Below, piece by piece: positions 1 to 8,600 of a stretch of 64,000 nt of DNA (its first letter is position 1; every line of letters starts with the position of its first letter). The stretch lies in the NCBI GenBank assembly GCA_964019655.1, contig CAXHTR010000006.1, forward strand, positions 806,001-870,000, read 5' to 3'. The position numbers and the translations under genes are program-made. This DNA comes from Perkinsela sp. pyNocScin1 (lineage: Eukaryota > Euglenozoa > Kinetoplastea > Prokinetoplastida > Perkinselidae). The notes below the pieces were generated by a model that saw nothing but the letters and a program-made list of their open reading frames with translations, was not told the origin of the DNA and did not search any database.

Positions 1-124
1 TTTTGGGGTCAAGGAAGGTTGCCTTGTGGAAGAGAATTGCCTGTCGTTTTTTGAACACGTTACTTAGTGGGATATCGGCGCTGTCTGCGAGAGAGACAAG
101 AATCGGAGTGATGATGCAGGCCAT
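1..124 (-). CDS. Possible LRR-family gene, 5' end only, cut by the window edge
   Basis: The minus strand is open from an ATG at 124 to the left edge (41 codons). The N-terminus, MACIITPILVSLADSAD, has the short hydrophobic leader followed by A-D that opens the LRR genes of this window. The next residues do not show the D-Q-x-x-M-E helix, so it would be a divergent member like those at 46583 and 47888. A pyrimidine run ending in CAG on the minus strand (about 150-166) could serve as a trans-splice acceptor. An out-of-frame ATG at 131 argues slightly against this start. The identification is inference from the leader alone. Confidence 0.35.
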   Translation of the reverse strand, partial: MACIITPILVSLADSADIPLSNVFKKRQAILFHKATFLDPK

Positions 125-533
125 GATGCATTGGGAATTTACTAACGGATACTGAGGAAAAGAACTTTAGACTTTTTTTTGATAAGATTAAAAACTACAT
201 GTGCTAGCAAAAGGCTAGAAACCAGTGCCTGCAGAGCATGCACAAGCATGAAAAATGGATGAGATGAACTATGTGTCATATTTCCTACATTATCGTTTCC
301 ATCATTTTCAGGCTTACTTGATAAAGCACTGCCTTCGAGGTAATCTATTATTAACTTTCAATGGATTGAGGTAGACGCTTCATCATTACGCATCATCAAG
401 CCAGATCATCTCAAAATACAGAAATACCAAGCTATCACAATATTTTCGCACTTTATTTAGTCAGTGCATGTGTGTTTATGAATTCAACATACTTTCTTCC
501 TCATATGACCCTGCTTCATTCAGCTCTGAGACA
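125..533. other. Intergenic, no gene seen
   Basis: AT-rich spacer between the 3' end of the LRR gene 534-1517 and the possible gene start at 124. It holds a T8 run near 173-180 and the pyrimidine-AG motif noted for the neighbouring gene, and nothing else recognisable. Confidence 0.6.
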
Positions 534-1517
534 TTATATATCCGCTTCCAGGCGCCCATGATAGGGTCCCCGGTCTATTGCTTCAAACTGGTTCCCTCCC
601 ATGAGAACATTGCCAAGCCCAGGAGGCACATTCGCAAACACGACATCGCCGCACAGGTCGTTGCTCCCAATGTCCAGCGCATTGAGATTCTGCGGGAGCC
701 TCGTCATGTCGATGGCCCCCGTTAGCCTGTTGCACTGTACGCTGAGCTGCTCGAGAGACGCCGGCAGTGCTGCCAGGTCCAAAGTCCCCTCGAAAAGGTT
801 CTCGTCAAGCACTATCTCCTTGACAGAGCCCGGGAGTGCATCAAGGTGTAATTCCCCGCTGAATTTGTTAAACGCAAGCTCCAAAAACAGAAAACCTGCT
901 GGAAACACAGTCCAGTCGATTTTGCCGGTCAGGCGGTTCTTCGTCATCGAGAGCTTCTGCAGTGCACTCGGAAGCTTTCCGAAGATGACGTCGCCTTCCA
1001 GCTTGTTGCCCGTGAGGATCAGACGCTGGAGCCCATCTGGGAGTCGCGTCAGGTTGACGCGCCCTGTAAACGCATTCGCCGCTATGTTGAAAATTTCGAG
1101 CGCTGGCGGCAGCCGCGTAAAGTCGATTGTCCCGAAAAATTTGTTCCGCGCGATACAAAAACGCTTCATCGCCTTGGGGAGAAGTTCAGTACTGACTGTC
1201 CCTGTCAGGTAAGCATGCTGCACATAATTCGCCGTATTGAGCCATTCGAGCGTCGCTGGGAGCCTGTCGAGAGAGATCGCGCCAGATCCCACAGTTGTGA
1301 AGCTCCACACGATATGCTTCACGTTGCCAGCAGGATCGCAAGCGATGCCAGGCCAGGCGCACACATCGAAAAACTCGCCGTCGATGTCTGTAAATTCTTG
1401 AATAAAATGGGCCTCGCAGTTCTCGATGGCGAGCTCCATCAGGGCCTGGTCGGGCAGCAGATGGGCTTCGACGCGGGAGACCGGGGTGTCAGCGGCGATG
1501 AGGTTAAGAAGGGGCAT
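534..1517 (-). CDS. LRR-family protein, minus-strand member
   Basis: A 327-residue protein with the family layout. The leader MPLLNLIAAD is followed by the cap helix (LLPDQALMELAIENC) and the cap core (DVCAWPGIACDPAGNV) with both cysteines. About ten 23-residue repeats follow, of the type LPxxLxxLxLxxNxFxGxI, up to the C-terminus; there is no V-V-D-E-N-G cap and no C-terminal hydrophobic segment. It is the only complete family member left of the strand switch, so the family is not confined to the large plus-strand array. Tandem LRRs of this type usually form a curved protein-binding surface. Partner and location are unknown. The gene call is secure, the function is not. Confidence 0.9.
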   Translation of the reverse strand: MPLLNLIAADTPVSRVEAHLLPDQALMELAIENCEAHFIQEFTDIDGEFFDVCAWPGIACDPAGNVKHIVWSFTTVGSGAISLDRLPATLEWLNTANYVQHAYLTGTVSTELLPKAMKRFCIARNKFFGTIDFTRLPPALEIFNIAANAFTGRVNLTRLPDGLQRLILTGNKLEGDVIFGKLPSALQKLSMTKNRLTGKIDWTVFPAGFLFLELAFNKFSGELHLDALPGSVKEIVLDENLFEGTLDLAALPASLEQLSVQCNRLTGAIDMTRLPQNLNALDIGSNDLCGDVVFANVPPGLGNVLMGGNQFEAIDRGPYHGRLEADI

Positions 1518-2149
1518 AATGAAACTAGAGAATGAGAAGAACGACTGGAAGGAATATCGTGAGGGTGTGAAAAGGGACAGGCTTGCGAATTACGCAAGAT
1601 TGACAGGATTGGCTGTATTCCAAGGGTAGAGACAAGAGCAGGCTGATTCCATCACAGGGATTGATGGACCTTGATAAGCTCCTGAGTACGACCAATTTTG
1701 ATAAGAATCAAAATTAAGTACTTCGAAAGGAAGGACAAACATGTGTCCTTTTGATGCAGTCCTCGGATTTTTCATCTGTTCTATCTGTCTGTTTTATTTC
1801 AAGCGCATCTCATCACATAAATGAAATCTATCACTGGATGTGCACCCCTTCTACATACTGCATAAACAGACATGAAACGGAGCTGTGATTGCTGATCATT
1901 CGTTCATTACTGAAAAATATTTGGGAACAAATACTATGCTTCAGATTTTCACAAAGTAAAGATCCGTTTCGATTGACTTCTCTCGTGCGAGCATGCATAT
2001 GATCAGCTAATGAAATGTGAATCCAGGCTGCGCTTAGAACTGGGCCTCATCTTTTTTATGAATGCCCCATTAATTATCGAGTTGCACTTGCTTTTCAATT
2101 CAGAGAGGCCCACCGCGACAGCAAGAGAAGTGACCCCCTTCCCAGCCCT
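1518..2149. other. Intergenic, no gene seen
   Basis: Spacer between the 3' end of the ABC1-kinase gene and the start of the LRR gene, both minus strand. AT-rich, without a convincing reading frame, repeat or structured RNA. Confidence 0.6.
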
Positions 2150-3640
2150 TTAGCGATACAGCATCGAAAAGCAGAAGAACCACATCTGAAACACCACATA
2201 CGCACAAACCGCACGCCACCTGCGCCCCGCCGCCCGCAGGTGCTGCACGTGCGCCTGGTTCGCGGCGAAGGCATAGTAGCGCTGCCGCACCATGCCCTTG
2301 CACCCGAGGCTCAGCGTCACGGAGCGCACAGTCATTATCGTTTTCAGGACGAACAAAAAGTCTTCGGGCACAGAGCTCAGCACCCTGGAAACTGTCGGGA
2401 GGTGAAGGTCGTGGTTCTTGTCGATGAGCCCCATTTTCCGGAAGGAGTGCTTGACGTCAGTGAGCTTCTCGCGAGAAGGGTTCCCCAGCGTCCGCTGCGT
2501 GAACAGAAGCGACAAAATGTTCCCAAAGTCGGGAATGTCCATCTGCGCCGCGATGCGATTGATCTGCGCGTCGTTCCGAATGAACAGATTGTGCCATAGC
2601 TCCGCGTGCAGGTTCTGGAATGTATCGCTGAGCTCGCGGTAGAGCCCGTGGTCGAGCAGCTGAACTTCGAGGGTCTTCGGGTTTATCAGAATGTTCCCCG
2701 GATGCGGGTCGCAGTGCACAAAGCCATCCCTGAAAATCATCGCGGCGAAGAGCTGAATGACTTTTTTCGATATCAAATCTTTCTGCTGGACAGTGTAGGC
2801 GTCCGAGCGGAAGACCTCAGCGATGCCCAGGCCACGCATGTACTCCATCACGAGGAGCCGCTGGGTGCTCAGATTTCCAGATAAAACTGGGACACGGCAG
2901 AGGGCGCCGCTGCCGACGCCGTACAGCGCCCGCGCGCGCTGCATATTCTGGGCCTCGTGCACAAAGTCGAGCTCCTCCGTGATCCCCTTGCGCGTGTGCT
3001 CAATGAGGTACGAGAGGTTTAAACCTTTGAATGACGAGTCGATCACTTTGAATATGAAGCGCAGGACGGCGTAGTCGCACGGGATTTCATACGAGAGGTG
3101 CGGGTGCTGGACTTTGACGACGACATCTTCCGCAGTGTCTTTGACAGTGGCCCGATGGACCTGCGCGAGGGAGGCGCAGCCGATGGGAATGCGCTCAAAG
3201 GCGCTGAAGACTTCTTCCAGCGGACGCCCGAGGTCCTCTTCGACGACTCTCACAATATCCGAGAAAGTCGACTGCCGGGCGTTATCCGTAAGCCCAATGA
3301 GCTCCTCGACGTACTCGCGGGGGATTGAGTAGTTGGCCGTGCACAGGAGCTGCGCCGCTTTGACGTAGATGCCGCCGTTGCACTGGCAGAGGTCGTAGAC
3401 GCGGCGGGCGCAGCGCCGGTGGCACGCCTTGAGGTCCTCGGCGAAGAATTTGTACTCGACGCACACAGCGAGGAGCGTGCGCAGGGCGTGGAAGGAGCGC
3501 CGGAAGATGACGGCGCTGGGGTGCTCGGAGGTGTATGCAAAGGTGCACGAGCCGACGACGGTGGAGGCGGTGATGAGGCGCACTGTCTGCTTGGATGGGC
3601 GTTTGAGGTTGAATGGAAGTTTGAGAAGGAATTTTTTCAT
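2150..3640 (-). CDS. ABC1/ADCK atypical kinase, ADCK1/MCP2-like (mitochondrial)
   Basis: A 496-residue member of the ABC1/UbiB kinase-like family. Visible motifs: an N-terminal basic and hydrophobic stretch with a probable membrane segment (residues 20-36); NGGIYVKAAQ (88-97), where the family's K-x-G-Q has alanine in place of glycine; the alanine-rich loop CASLAQVHRA (155-164); a lysine in VVVKVQHP (173-180); EELDF (222-226); the catalytic loop HCDPHPGN (309-316); and LDHGLY (329-334). The long TANYSIPREYVEELIGL region and LDHGLY fit the ADCK1/MCP2 branch rather than COQ8. Relatives lie in the mitochondrial inner membrane and affect lipid or quinone homeostasis; the exact reaction is not known. 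It lies 73 bp downstream of the TSR2-like gene on the same strand. Confidence 0.88.
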   Translation of the reverse strand: MKKFLLKLPFNLKRPSKQTVRLITASTVVGSCTFAYTSEHPSAVIFRRSFHALRTLLAVCVEYKFFAEDLKACHRRCARRVYDLCQCNGGIYVKAAQLLCTANYSIPREYVEELIGLTDNARQSTFSDIVRVVEEDLGRPLEEVFSAFERIPIGCASLAQVHRATVKDTAEDVVVKVQHPHLSYEIPCDYAVLRFIFKVIDSSFKGLNLSYLIEHTRKGITEELDFVHEAQNMQRARALYGVGSGALCRVPVLSGNLSTQRLLVMEYMRGLGIAEVFRSDAYTVQQKDLISKKVIQLFAAMIFRDGFVHCDPHPGNILINPKTLEVQLLDHGLYRELSDTFQNLHAELWHNLFIRNDAQINRIAAQMDIPDFGNILSLLFTQRTLGNPSREKLTDVKHSFRKMGLIDKNHDLHLPTVSRVLSSVPEDFLFVLKTIMTVRSVTLSLGCKGMVRQRYYAFAANQAHVQHLRAAGRRWRAVCAYVVFQMWFFCFSMLYR

Positions 3641-3713
3641 TTTTCGTTAAAGAATTGGAAAAAGGCAATAATGTGCTGAAAATGTGAATTTCTGTCAATG
3701 TAGAGCTCGACAA

Positions 3714-4187
3714 TCACGCCGTGAACCACCCATCATCGTCCGGCTGATTTTTGTCGAAGCGCAGCGGTTTCTCAGAAAACTCTTCCAATTCCATCGCTGT
3801 GTCCTCCTCGTCACTCGACGTGTCCGAGCCTTCGATCTGCGCCTGCACTGCGTGCTGCGGGATGGTCGCCACAAAGGCGAGGAGTCGCTCGAGGCGGTTC
3901 CCTCTTATATCAGCATAGAACTCGTGGAGCAGCTTGCCCATCTCGATCGCCTCGTCGTACTCGATCTCTGTGTGAATCGACTGGAGGACGTCGGCGACGT
4001 GGAAGGCAATCTCGTCGGGGAAGACCTCGCCCTCCTTTCGGAACCAGTAGATAATGTCGAGCTCGAGGTCGTCAAGTATAGACGCAACCTTGGGCGAGCG
4101 GTGCTCGCGGATGATCTGGAGCATTGTGGAGCGGCGGAAGACCTCGTGGACTGCTTGGGTGAAGAGGTCCCAGTTTGGTGTGTTCAT
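3714..4187 (-). CDS. TSR2: TSR2-like pre-rRNA-processing protein
   Basis: A 157-residue protein resembling TSR2, the escortin that delivers the 40S protein eS26 to the pre-ribosome. The N-terminal half is helical, with WDLFTQAVHEVF in the position of the TSR2 domain start; the middle has the paired helices (DEIAFHVADVLQSIHTEI and AIEMGKLLHEFY); the tail is acidic (SDTSSDEEDTAMELEEF) and ends in DDDGWF, like the D-x-D-G-F/W end of TSR2 proteins. Length fits the family. The assignment rests on pattern memory, not alignment. A different small acidic helical protein cannot be excluded. Confidence 0.65.
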   Translation of the reverse strand: MNTPNWDLFTQAVHEVFRRSTMLQIIREHRSPKVASILDDLELDIIYWFRKEGEVFPDEIAFHVADVLQSIHTEIEYDEAIEMGKLLHEFYADIRGNRLERLLAFVATIPQHAVQAQIEGSDTSSDEEDTAMELEEFSEKPLRFDKNQPDDDGWFTA

Positions 4188-4325
4188 ATAGGGGCAGAAG
4201 AGAAGGAGGAAGAAAGATTAGTAGTAGTGAAACCATTGTTCAGACATCAAACCCTTCAAAATGTATGAATTTCTCAATTTTTGATTCATTTCATTATTCG
4301 CACGCATTTCATCATATTTCCATTT

Positions 4326-5303
4326 CTAAAGCTTCGACTGCACGAAGGAGACGCCATTGTGAATGTTCTTCTCCAAGTCTTTCTCGGCGACCGCAAAAAG
4401 CTTTTCCTCGGCCGGCTGCATCTTGCCGATCGGGAGGCGCTTGGCGATGCCGTTCGTGCTCACGACGACCGGCATGGCGAGGTAGGGCAGGCGGTGGCAG
4501 CCGTCAGTGTCGACGTAGGCGTAGATGACTGGGTTCGAGGCGCCGATGAGGCCGCTGACGACGTAGAGCGCGAAGCGGGCGCCGGCCTCGGCCATGGACA
4601 GCGTCGCTGAGCCCTTGCCGGCCTTGGCGTTGACTACCTCTGTGCCGGCCTCTTGGACGCGCTTGACGAGGGCCTCCCACTCAGCGCAGTTGAGGCCGAG
4701 GTCGCCCTGGATCTGCGAGAAGATGGGGACGATGGTCGAGCCGGAGTGGCCGCCGACGACTGGGACCTGCTCGACGAGGAGTGGCACGCGCTTTTCATTG
4801 ATAAAGCGGGTGGCGCGGAGGCCGTCGAGCATGGTGACGCCAAAGAGCTTGTTCTTATCGTAAATGCCGAGCTTTTTTAAAGTTTCAGCCGCGATCGGGA
4901 CAGTGCTGTTGACCGGGTTGGTGACAATGCAGAAGCATGGGGACTTGTCGAGGCCGCTCGCAGTGGTTTGCACGAGGTCCATGATGATGCCGGCGTTTAC
5001 CTTAAAGAGGTCATCGCGGGTCATGCCCGGCTTGCGGGGGACGCCAGCGCAGATGACGACGACGTCGACGCCACCTTTCGTGATCAGCTTCTTGAGGGCT
5101 GGGTCGTTCTTCTTGGGCGGGAGCGATCCCTGGGCCCACTCGACGGCGACGTTTGTGTCGATATGCGAAAGGTCTGCGGCGACGCCGTGGACGTTGGCGA
5201 GGTCGTAGAGGAGAAGCGTGCTGTCGTGTGGCAGCTTAAGCTTGAGGAGAAGGGCGAGGGACTGGCCGATGCCACCGCTGGCTCCGAGAACGGCAACGCG
5301 CAT
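4326..5303 (-). CDS. MDH: Malate dehydrogenase, glycosomal (C-terminal SKL)
   Basis: An NAD-dependent malate dehydrogenase of 325 residues that interconverts malate and oxaloacetate. Seen directly: the dinucleotide motif GASGGIGQ (7-14), substrate arginines in AGVPRKPGMTRDDL (R90, R96), TNPVNS (128-133), the active-site D160 and R163 in MLDGLRATRF, catalytic H186 in GGHSGST, and the C-terminal tripeptide SKL. SKL is a type 1 peroxisomal signal, which in kinetoplastids directs enzymes to glycosomes, where MDH helps keep NAD/NADH balance during glycolysis. The start at 5303 (MRVAVLGASGG) matches the normal MDH N-terminus; the frame continues 31 codons upstream with no MDH-like sequence, probably 5' UTR. 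Confidence 0.95.
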   Translation of the reverse strand: MRVAVLGASGGIGQSLALLLKLKLPHDSTLLLYDLANVHGVAADLSHIDTNVAVEWAQGSLPPKKNDPALKKLITKGGVDVVVICAGVPRKPGMTRDDLFKVNAGIIMDLVQTTASGLDKSPCFCIVTNPVNSTVPIAAETLKKLGIYDKNKLFGVTMLDGLRATRFINEKRVPLLVEQVPVVGGHSGSTIVPIFSQIQGDLGLNCAEWEALVKRVQEAGTEVVNAKAGKGSATLSMAEAGARFALYVVSGLIGASNPVIYAYVDTDGCHRLPYLAMPVVVSTNGIAKRLPIGKMQPAEEKLFAVAEKDLEKNIHNGVSFVQSKL

Positions 5304-5728
5304 TTTAGTAGAGAGTGAAGTTTTCGAAAAGAGGTGATGTATAAGAGGTGCTTGGTAATGTAGTCGAATTGAATGGAATGAGTATGAATGACACACTTTG
5401 TTGAAGAGTAGATTCTTTTTTCTGTATTTTACTTCTGATAACCTCGAAACGACTACGTGATACGTTCATGATACGAAAATAATGAAGATTTTTAGTAAAA
5501 ATGACTCGTATGTGATGTTTGTACGTAGAGTTACATTCGTAAAATTCAGTGGCACACTTTCGTGTGTCTGTGTTTTACTGCTGAAAGTCCCGGCACGTCT
5601 GCGTAACACTCTCATATTCTGGCGATTATACAGTAAAATTCTGTGTGTTCAATTTTCACACTATTGTACAAGGAAATAATCATTTGATGATGGATTTTCA
5701 GAAGGGACCTCACCCACCTTTCCCTCTA
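5304..5728. other. Intergenic, no gene seen
   Basis: AT-rich spacer between JBP1 and MDH, both minus strand. The minus-strand sequence just upstream of the MDH start is pyrimidine-rich, as expected around a trans-splice acceptor. No other feature is visible. Confidence 0.6.
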
Positions 5729-8095
5729 TTACCGCTTCGGCACAGCCACACAGTACATATCCGCCAGCGCTGCGCCCCGTACGCTGTAGGTACCGACTGT
5801 CTCCCACCCAGTTGTGTCCAGCTGCTCGCGCCACTCTGCAGCTGTTAGCAGGTTGCTCCCGCTGTGCCCAGTGACATCCTTGAAAAAATCGTTCGCTACC
5901 CGCGTGTGGGCTTTTTGGTGCTCCGGCCGCAGTAGAAAGTGCTGTGGGTCCTCTGCGAGGTGCACTTTGAATATTATCGGTATCTGGAAAGAAGCTAAGA
6001 TCTGCAGAATGTGCCGCTGGTCATCTGTGGAGCGCGCCCTGAGGGCGCTCGGGGCGAAAATGACGTCAGTGCCTGATGCATCGAAAGTCTCGAGGAAAAC
6101 GTCGCAAACGTCTTTTCGCTGTATATCGATGCCATCCATCTCATTCCATGTTGTTGGGGCGTGTTGGGATTGCTCAACAAACGCAGTGCGGAGGCGTTCG
6201 TACGCTTCTTTCAGCATTATTCGCTGCGAGTGTACCAAGCTTCGATCGTGGCTGTAAACGTCAGTAGTTTTTGGAGTACCTGTCATATCGACAATTTGGC
6301 CTTGTGTGTCCTCGAGGAGTAATATTCGGAGGGAACTCTCACAATCTTTCGGTTTGCTGAGCGTTTCAATGCTTTGAACACCTTTGAGTCTCTCTTTGAC
6401 AAAGTCTGCTGGGTGTTGAAGGCCGAGCTTGGCGTAGTCCACCTCGACATCCTCCGTCTGGAAGTCATAGCAGCTACCTCCTGGATGTTCAGTATTTTTT
6501 TCCTCCTCTGTGTCCGTTCCTGCGTCTTCTGCATTTTCATCTGCATTCACCTCCGTTGCAAATTGACCATTGTGCTGCCGTAGCCTTTTCCAAGGTACAT
6601 AGGGTTTTTCATTTTCACTCGTCTCCAGCACAAACGGATTGTCGTACTTTGGCCACTTTGCTCCCCCATCTTTGGGGTTCTGCGGGTCGCCGAGCTCATG
6701 ATCTAGTAACTTCGTTTTGAGCTTCTCGAGCGTGAGGAACCGGTGCTTGGTGACCGCGTTGTGGGCCCGTAGGAGGTGGGCTGCGAGCAGCGCGTTGAAG
6801 TTAGCCTTGTGCATCTCGCTGATTTTCTCACCGCTCATAATAAACAGAAAAATTTTCTTCGCTGTATCGCAGAGCATAGCGAAATACACTGCAAGATCAC
6901 CTGTCTTGCGCCAGGTGAGCCCATTGTGCGTAATTCGGTACGCTTTTTTGATCTCCTCGACCCACTGAAGCTTCTGGATGCGCCACGCAGCCTGGATATC
7001 GTCGGGCACGCCGAGGAGGTCAAGATTGTGGAGATAATCAGTCGAAGATTGAAAAGCTTCATGAGCTGAGAGGCCATGCGTATGAAAATGGAGCGATCTG
7101 AGCGTGGAGGCCTTGAAATGAGCGCTCGGTCGGGGGGCTATGTGGGGAATTTGTGCGAAGTGTGCACTGTTCAGAACGAACCACTCTTCAAGACGAGTAA
7201 AGTGGCTTCTTTCGGTGTCATTCTGCGATTTCATCTGTGCAAAGGCAATGAGTGGGCTCGCTGGGGTGAGAAATTTGGCCGACGGCGTTTTTTCAGCGGT
7301 TTCATCTGAATATGTTTCTTTCGGAACAAAACTCAAATTTTTCGTATTTTCGCCCATTTTCTCCTTGTAAATGTCAAGGCAATTCTGGCTGGCGAGTTTG
7401 GTGCGAAAGTAGGAAACGCACGAGAGCCTCGACCAAGGCACCGCTTCGGGACGCTCGAGCTCTGTATTGCAGTGGAAATGGTGCGTGTCGAAGAACACGA
7501 GGTCTCGCGGCTGTATGTCGACGCAGAAGCCAAAGTCGGGGAATCCGAGACAGATCCCATGGAAGTCACCATGAAGCACGGATAGCGCGCCGAGCCCATG
7601 GGTAAAGTCGCCGTTGTCCTTGTGCTTCGCCGCTCGAAAGTTGGCGTTCACGGTCAGCGTGCTGAAGACTGTCTTGCGGATACGAACGTTGTCAGGAATC
7701 GCGGCTTCTTGGCGACTCCAGCTGTTTGGGCACAGTTCTTTGTAAAAAGCGTTAGTATACTCGACGAGCGGGAAGACATCGGTCCATTTTTTAAGGGAAG
7801 CCATCGTAAAGGCCGTCTTGCGACACTTTTCAACTTGAGTCCCGAAGTAATCGTAGTATCCGGCGATGCCTCTTCGTGGCTTGACTCCACCGTTTAAATG
7901 TGTGTCCCTGTCCGAGAGCTTTGCAGCAGGAGCGAGCAGCTTGGTGGAGATCTTAGCGACATGCGGTGGTAATGCATTTTTAACAAAAGCGCAGACAATG
8001 ACGCCGTTGGCGTCGTGGAAGACGAAGTTGCTGTGGAACGTGACGTCGAACGCGGACTTGTTGATATGTGTGCAGATTTCTTGGGGATTTGGCAT
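5729..8095 (-). CDS. JBP1: JBP1-like thymidine hydroxylase / base J-binding protein
   Basis: A 788-residue protein matching J-binding protein 1 of kinetoplastids. JBP1 is an Fe(II)/2-oxoglutarate dioxygenase that hydroxylates thymidine in DNA, the first step to base J, and also binds J-DNA. Motifs seen: RRGIAGYYDY (74-83), then STLTVNANFRAAKHKDNGDF with metal ligands H158 and D160, FFDTHHFHCNTELE with third ligand H208, and PWSRL with R223 in the 2-oxoglutarate arginine position. A central helical region (roughly 290-470) fits the J-DNA-binding domain and an acidic linker (EDAGTDTEEEKN) follows. The C-terminal part resembles the Rossmann-like end of JBP1. Length is near the usual 830. It is the first gene leftward of the strand switch. 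This gene strongly supports a kinetoplastid origin. Confidence 0.92.
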   Translation of the reverse strand: MPNPQEICTHINKSAFDVTFHSNFVFHDANGVIVCAFVKNALPPHVAKISTKLLAPAAKLSDRDTHLNGGVKPRRGIAGYYDYFGTQVEKCRKTAFTMASLKKWTDVFPLVEYTNAFYKELCPNSWSRQEAAIPDNVRIRKTVFSTLTVNANFRAAKHKDNGDFTHGLGALSVLHGDFHGICLGFPDFGFCVDIQPRDLVFFDTHHFHCNTELERPEAVPWSRLSCVSYFRTKLASQNCLDIYKEKMGENTKNLSFVPKETYSDETAEKTPSAKFLTPASPLIAFAQMKSQNDTERSHFTRLEEWFVLNSAHFAQIPHIAPRPSAHFKASTLRSLHFHTHGLSAHEAFQSSTDYLHNLDLLGVPDDIQAAWRIQKLQWVEEIKKAYRITHNGLTWRKTGDLAVYFAMLCDTAKKIFLFIMSGEKISEMHKANFNALLAAHLLRAHNAVTKHRFLTLEKLKTKLLDHELGDPQNPKDGGAKWPKYDNPFVLETSENEKPYVPWKRLRQHNGQFATEVNADENAEDAGTDTEEEKNTEHPGGSCYDFQTEDVEVDYAKLGLQHPADFVKERLKGVQSIETLSKPKDCESSLRILLLEDTQGQIVDMTGTPKTTDVYSHDRSLVHSQRIMLKEAYERLRTAFVEQSQHAPTTWNEMDGIDIQRKDVCDVFLETFDASGTDVIFAPSALRARSTDDQRHILQILASFQIPIIFKVHLAEDPQHFLLRPEHQKAHTRVANDFFKDVTGHSGSNLLTAAEWREQLDTTGWETVGTYSVRGAALADMYCVAVPKR

Positions 8096-8600
8096 TTAGG
8101 TGATGTTACTATACACAAGGAATATAATTTGGAGGTAATTCTTCTTTGAATAAAATAGAAGCGAACAAAACTTTTGCGAACTAATGCTGCTCTCCATTAC
8201 TTGACACTACTTCGATATTGATTTACAAAAAAGTCGTAGCGAAGGAATCCCTTGAAAATTTTGTTGTTTCATGGGTTCTTTTGCTGCTTTCTTTCTACTC
8301 TTGTTTGAGTATGGCACATGAAAGCTTGATTCAGGGCTAGGAAGAGCCTATGACTAAAAAATTGGCCGTAGTTCTCGGAGCATCACATATCCAGGGCCTA
8401 AAACACGAGGAAGAGCCCGGGCCACAAATTCTCCGTGATTCGATTAATGCTCGGTAGCGATACATAGGAACAAAAATAGTATTGATCTAATACCCACGTT
8501 CTTTCCGAATTAGAATTACATTTCGACTCTCGGCTAATTCTGGCAAACTTAACTTGGTGGAATCTCTACAACATGATGGTTAAGACTTGTAAGCACTTCT
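8096..8600. promoter_or_regulatory. Divergent strand-switch region, probable transcription start region
   Basis: All genes to the left run leftward and all genes to the right run rightward, diverging from this 505-bp spacer. In kinetoplastids such divergent switches are where RNA polymerase II begins polycistronic units. No TATA box or other discrete promoter is evident, as expected for these regions. Its role is inferred from layout and family knowledge. Confidence 0.6.

Noticed and set aside
601-1212. Long plus-strand frame across the minus-strand LRR gene
   Set aside because: It is the antisense shadow of the 534-1517 gene; its composition is explained by the repeats and no domain is visible.
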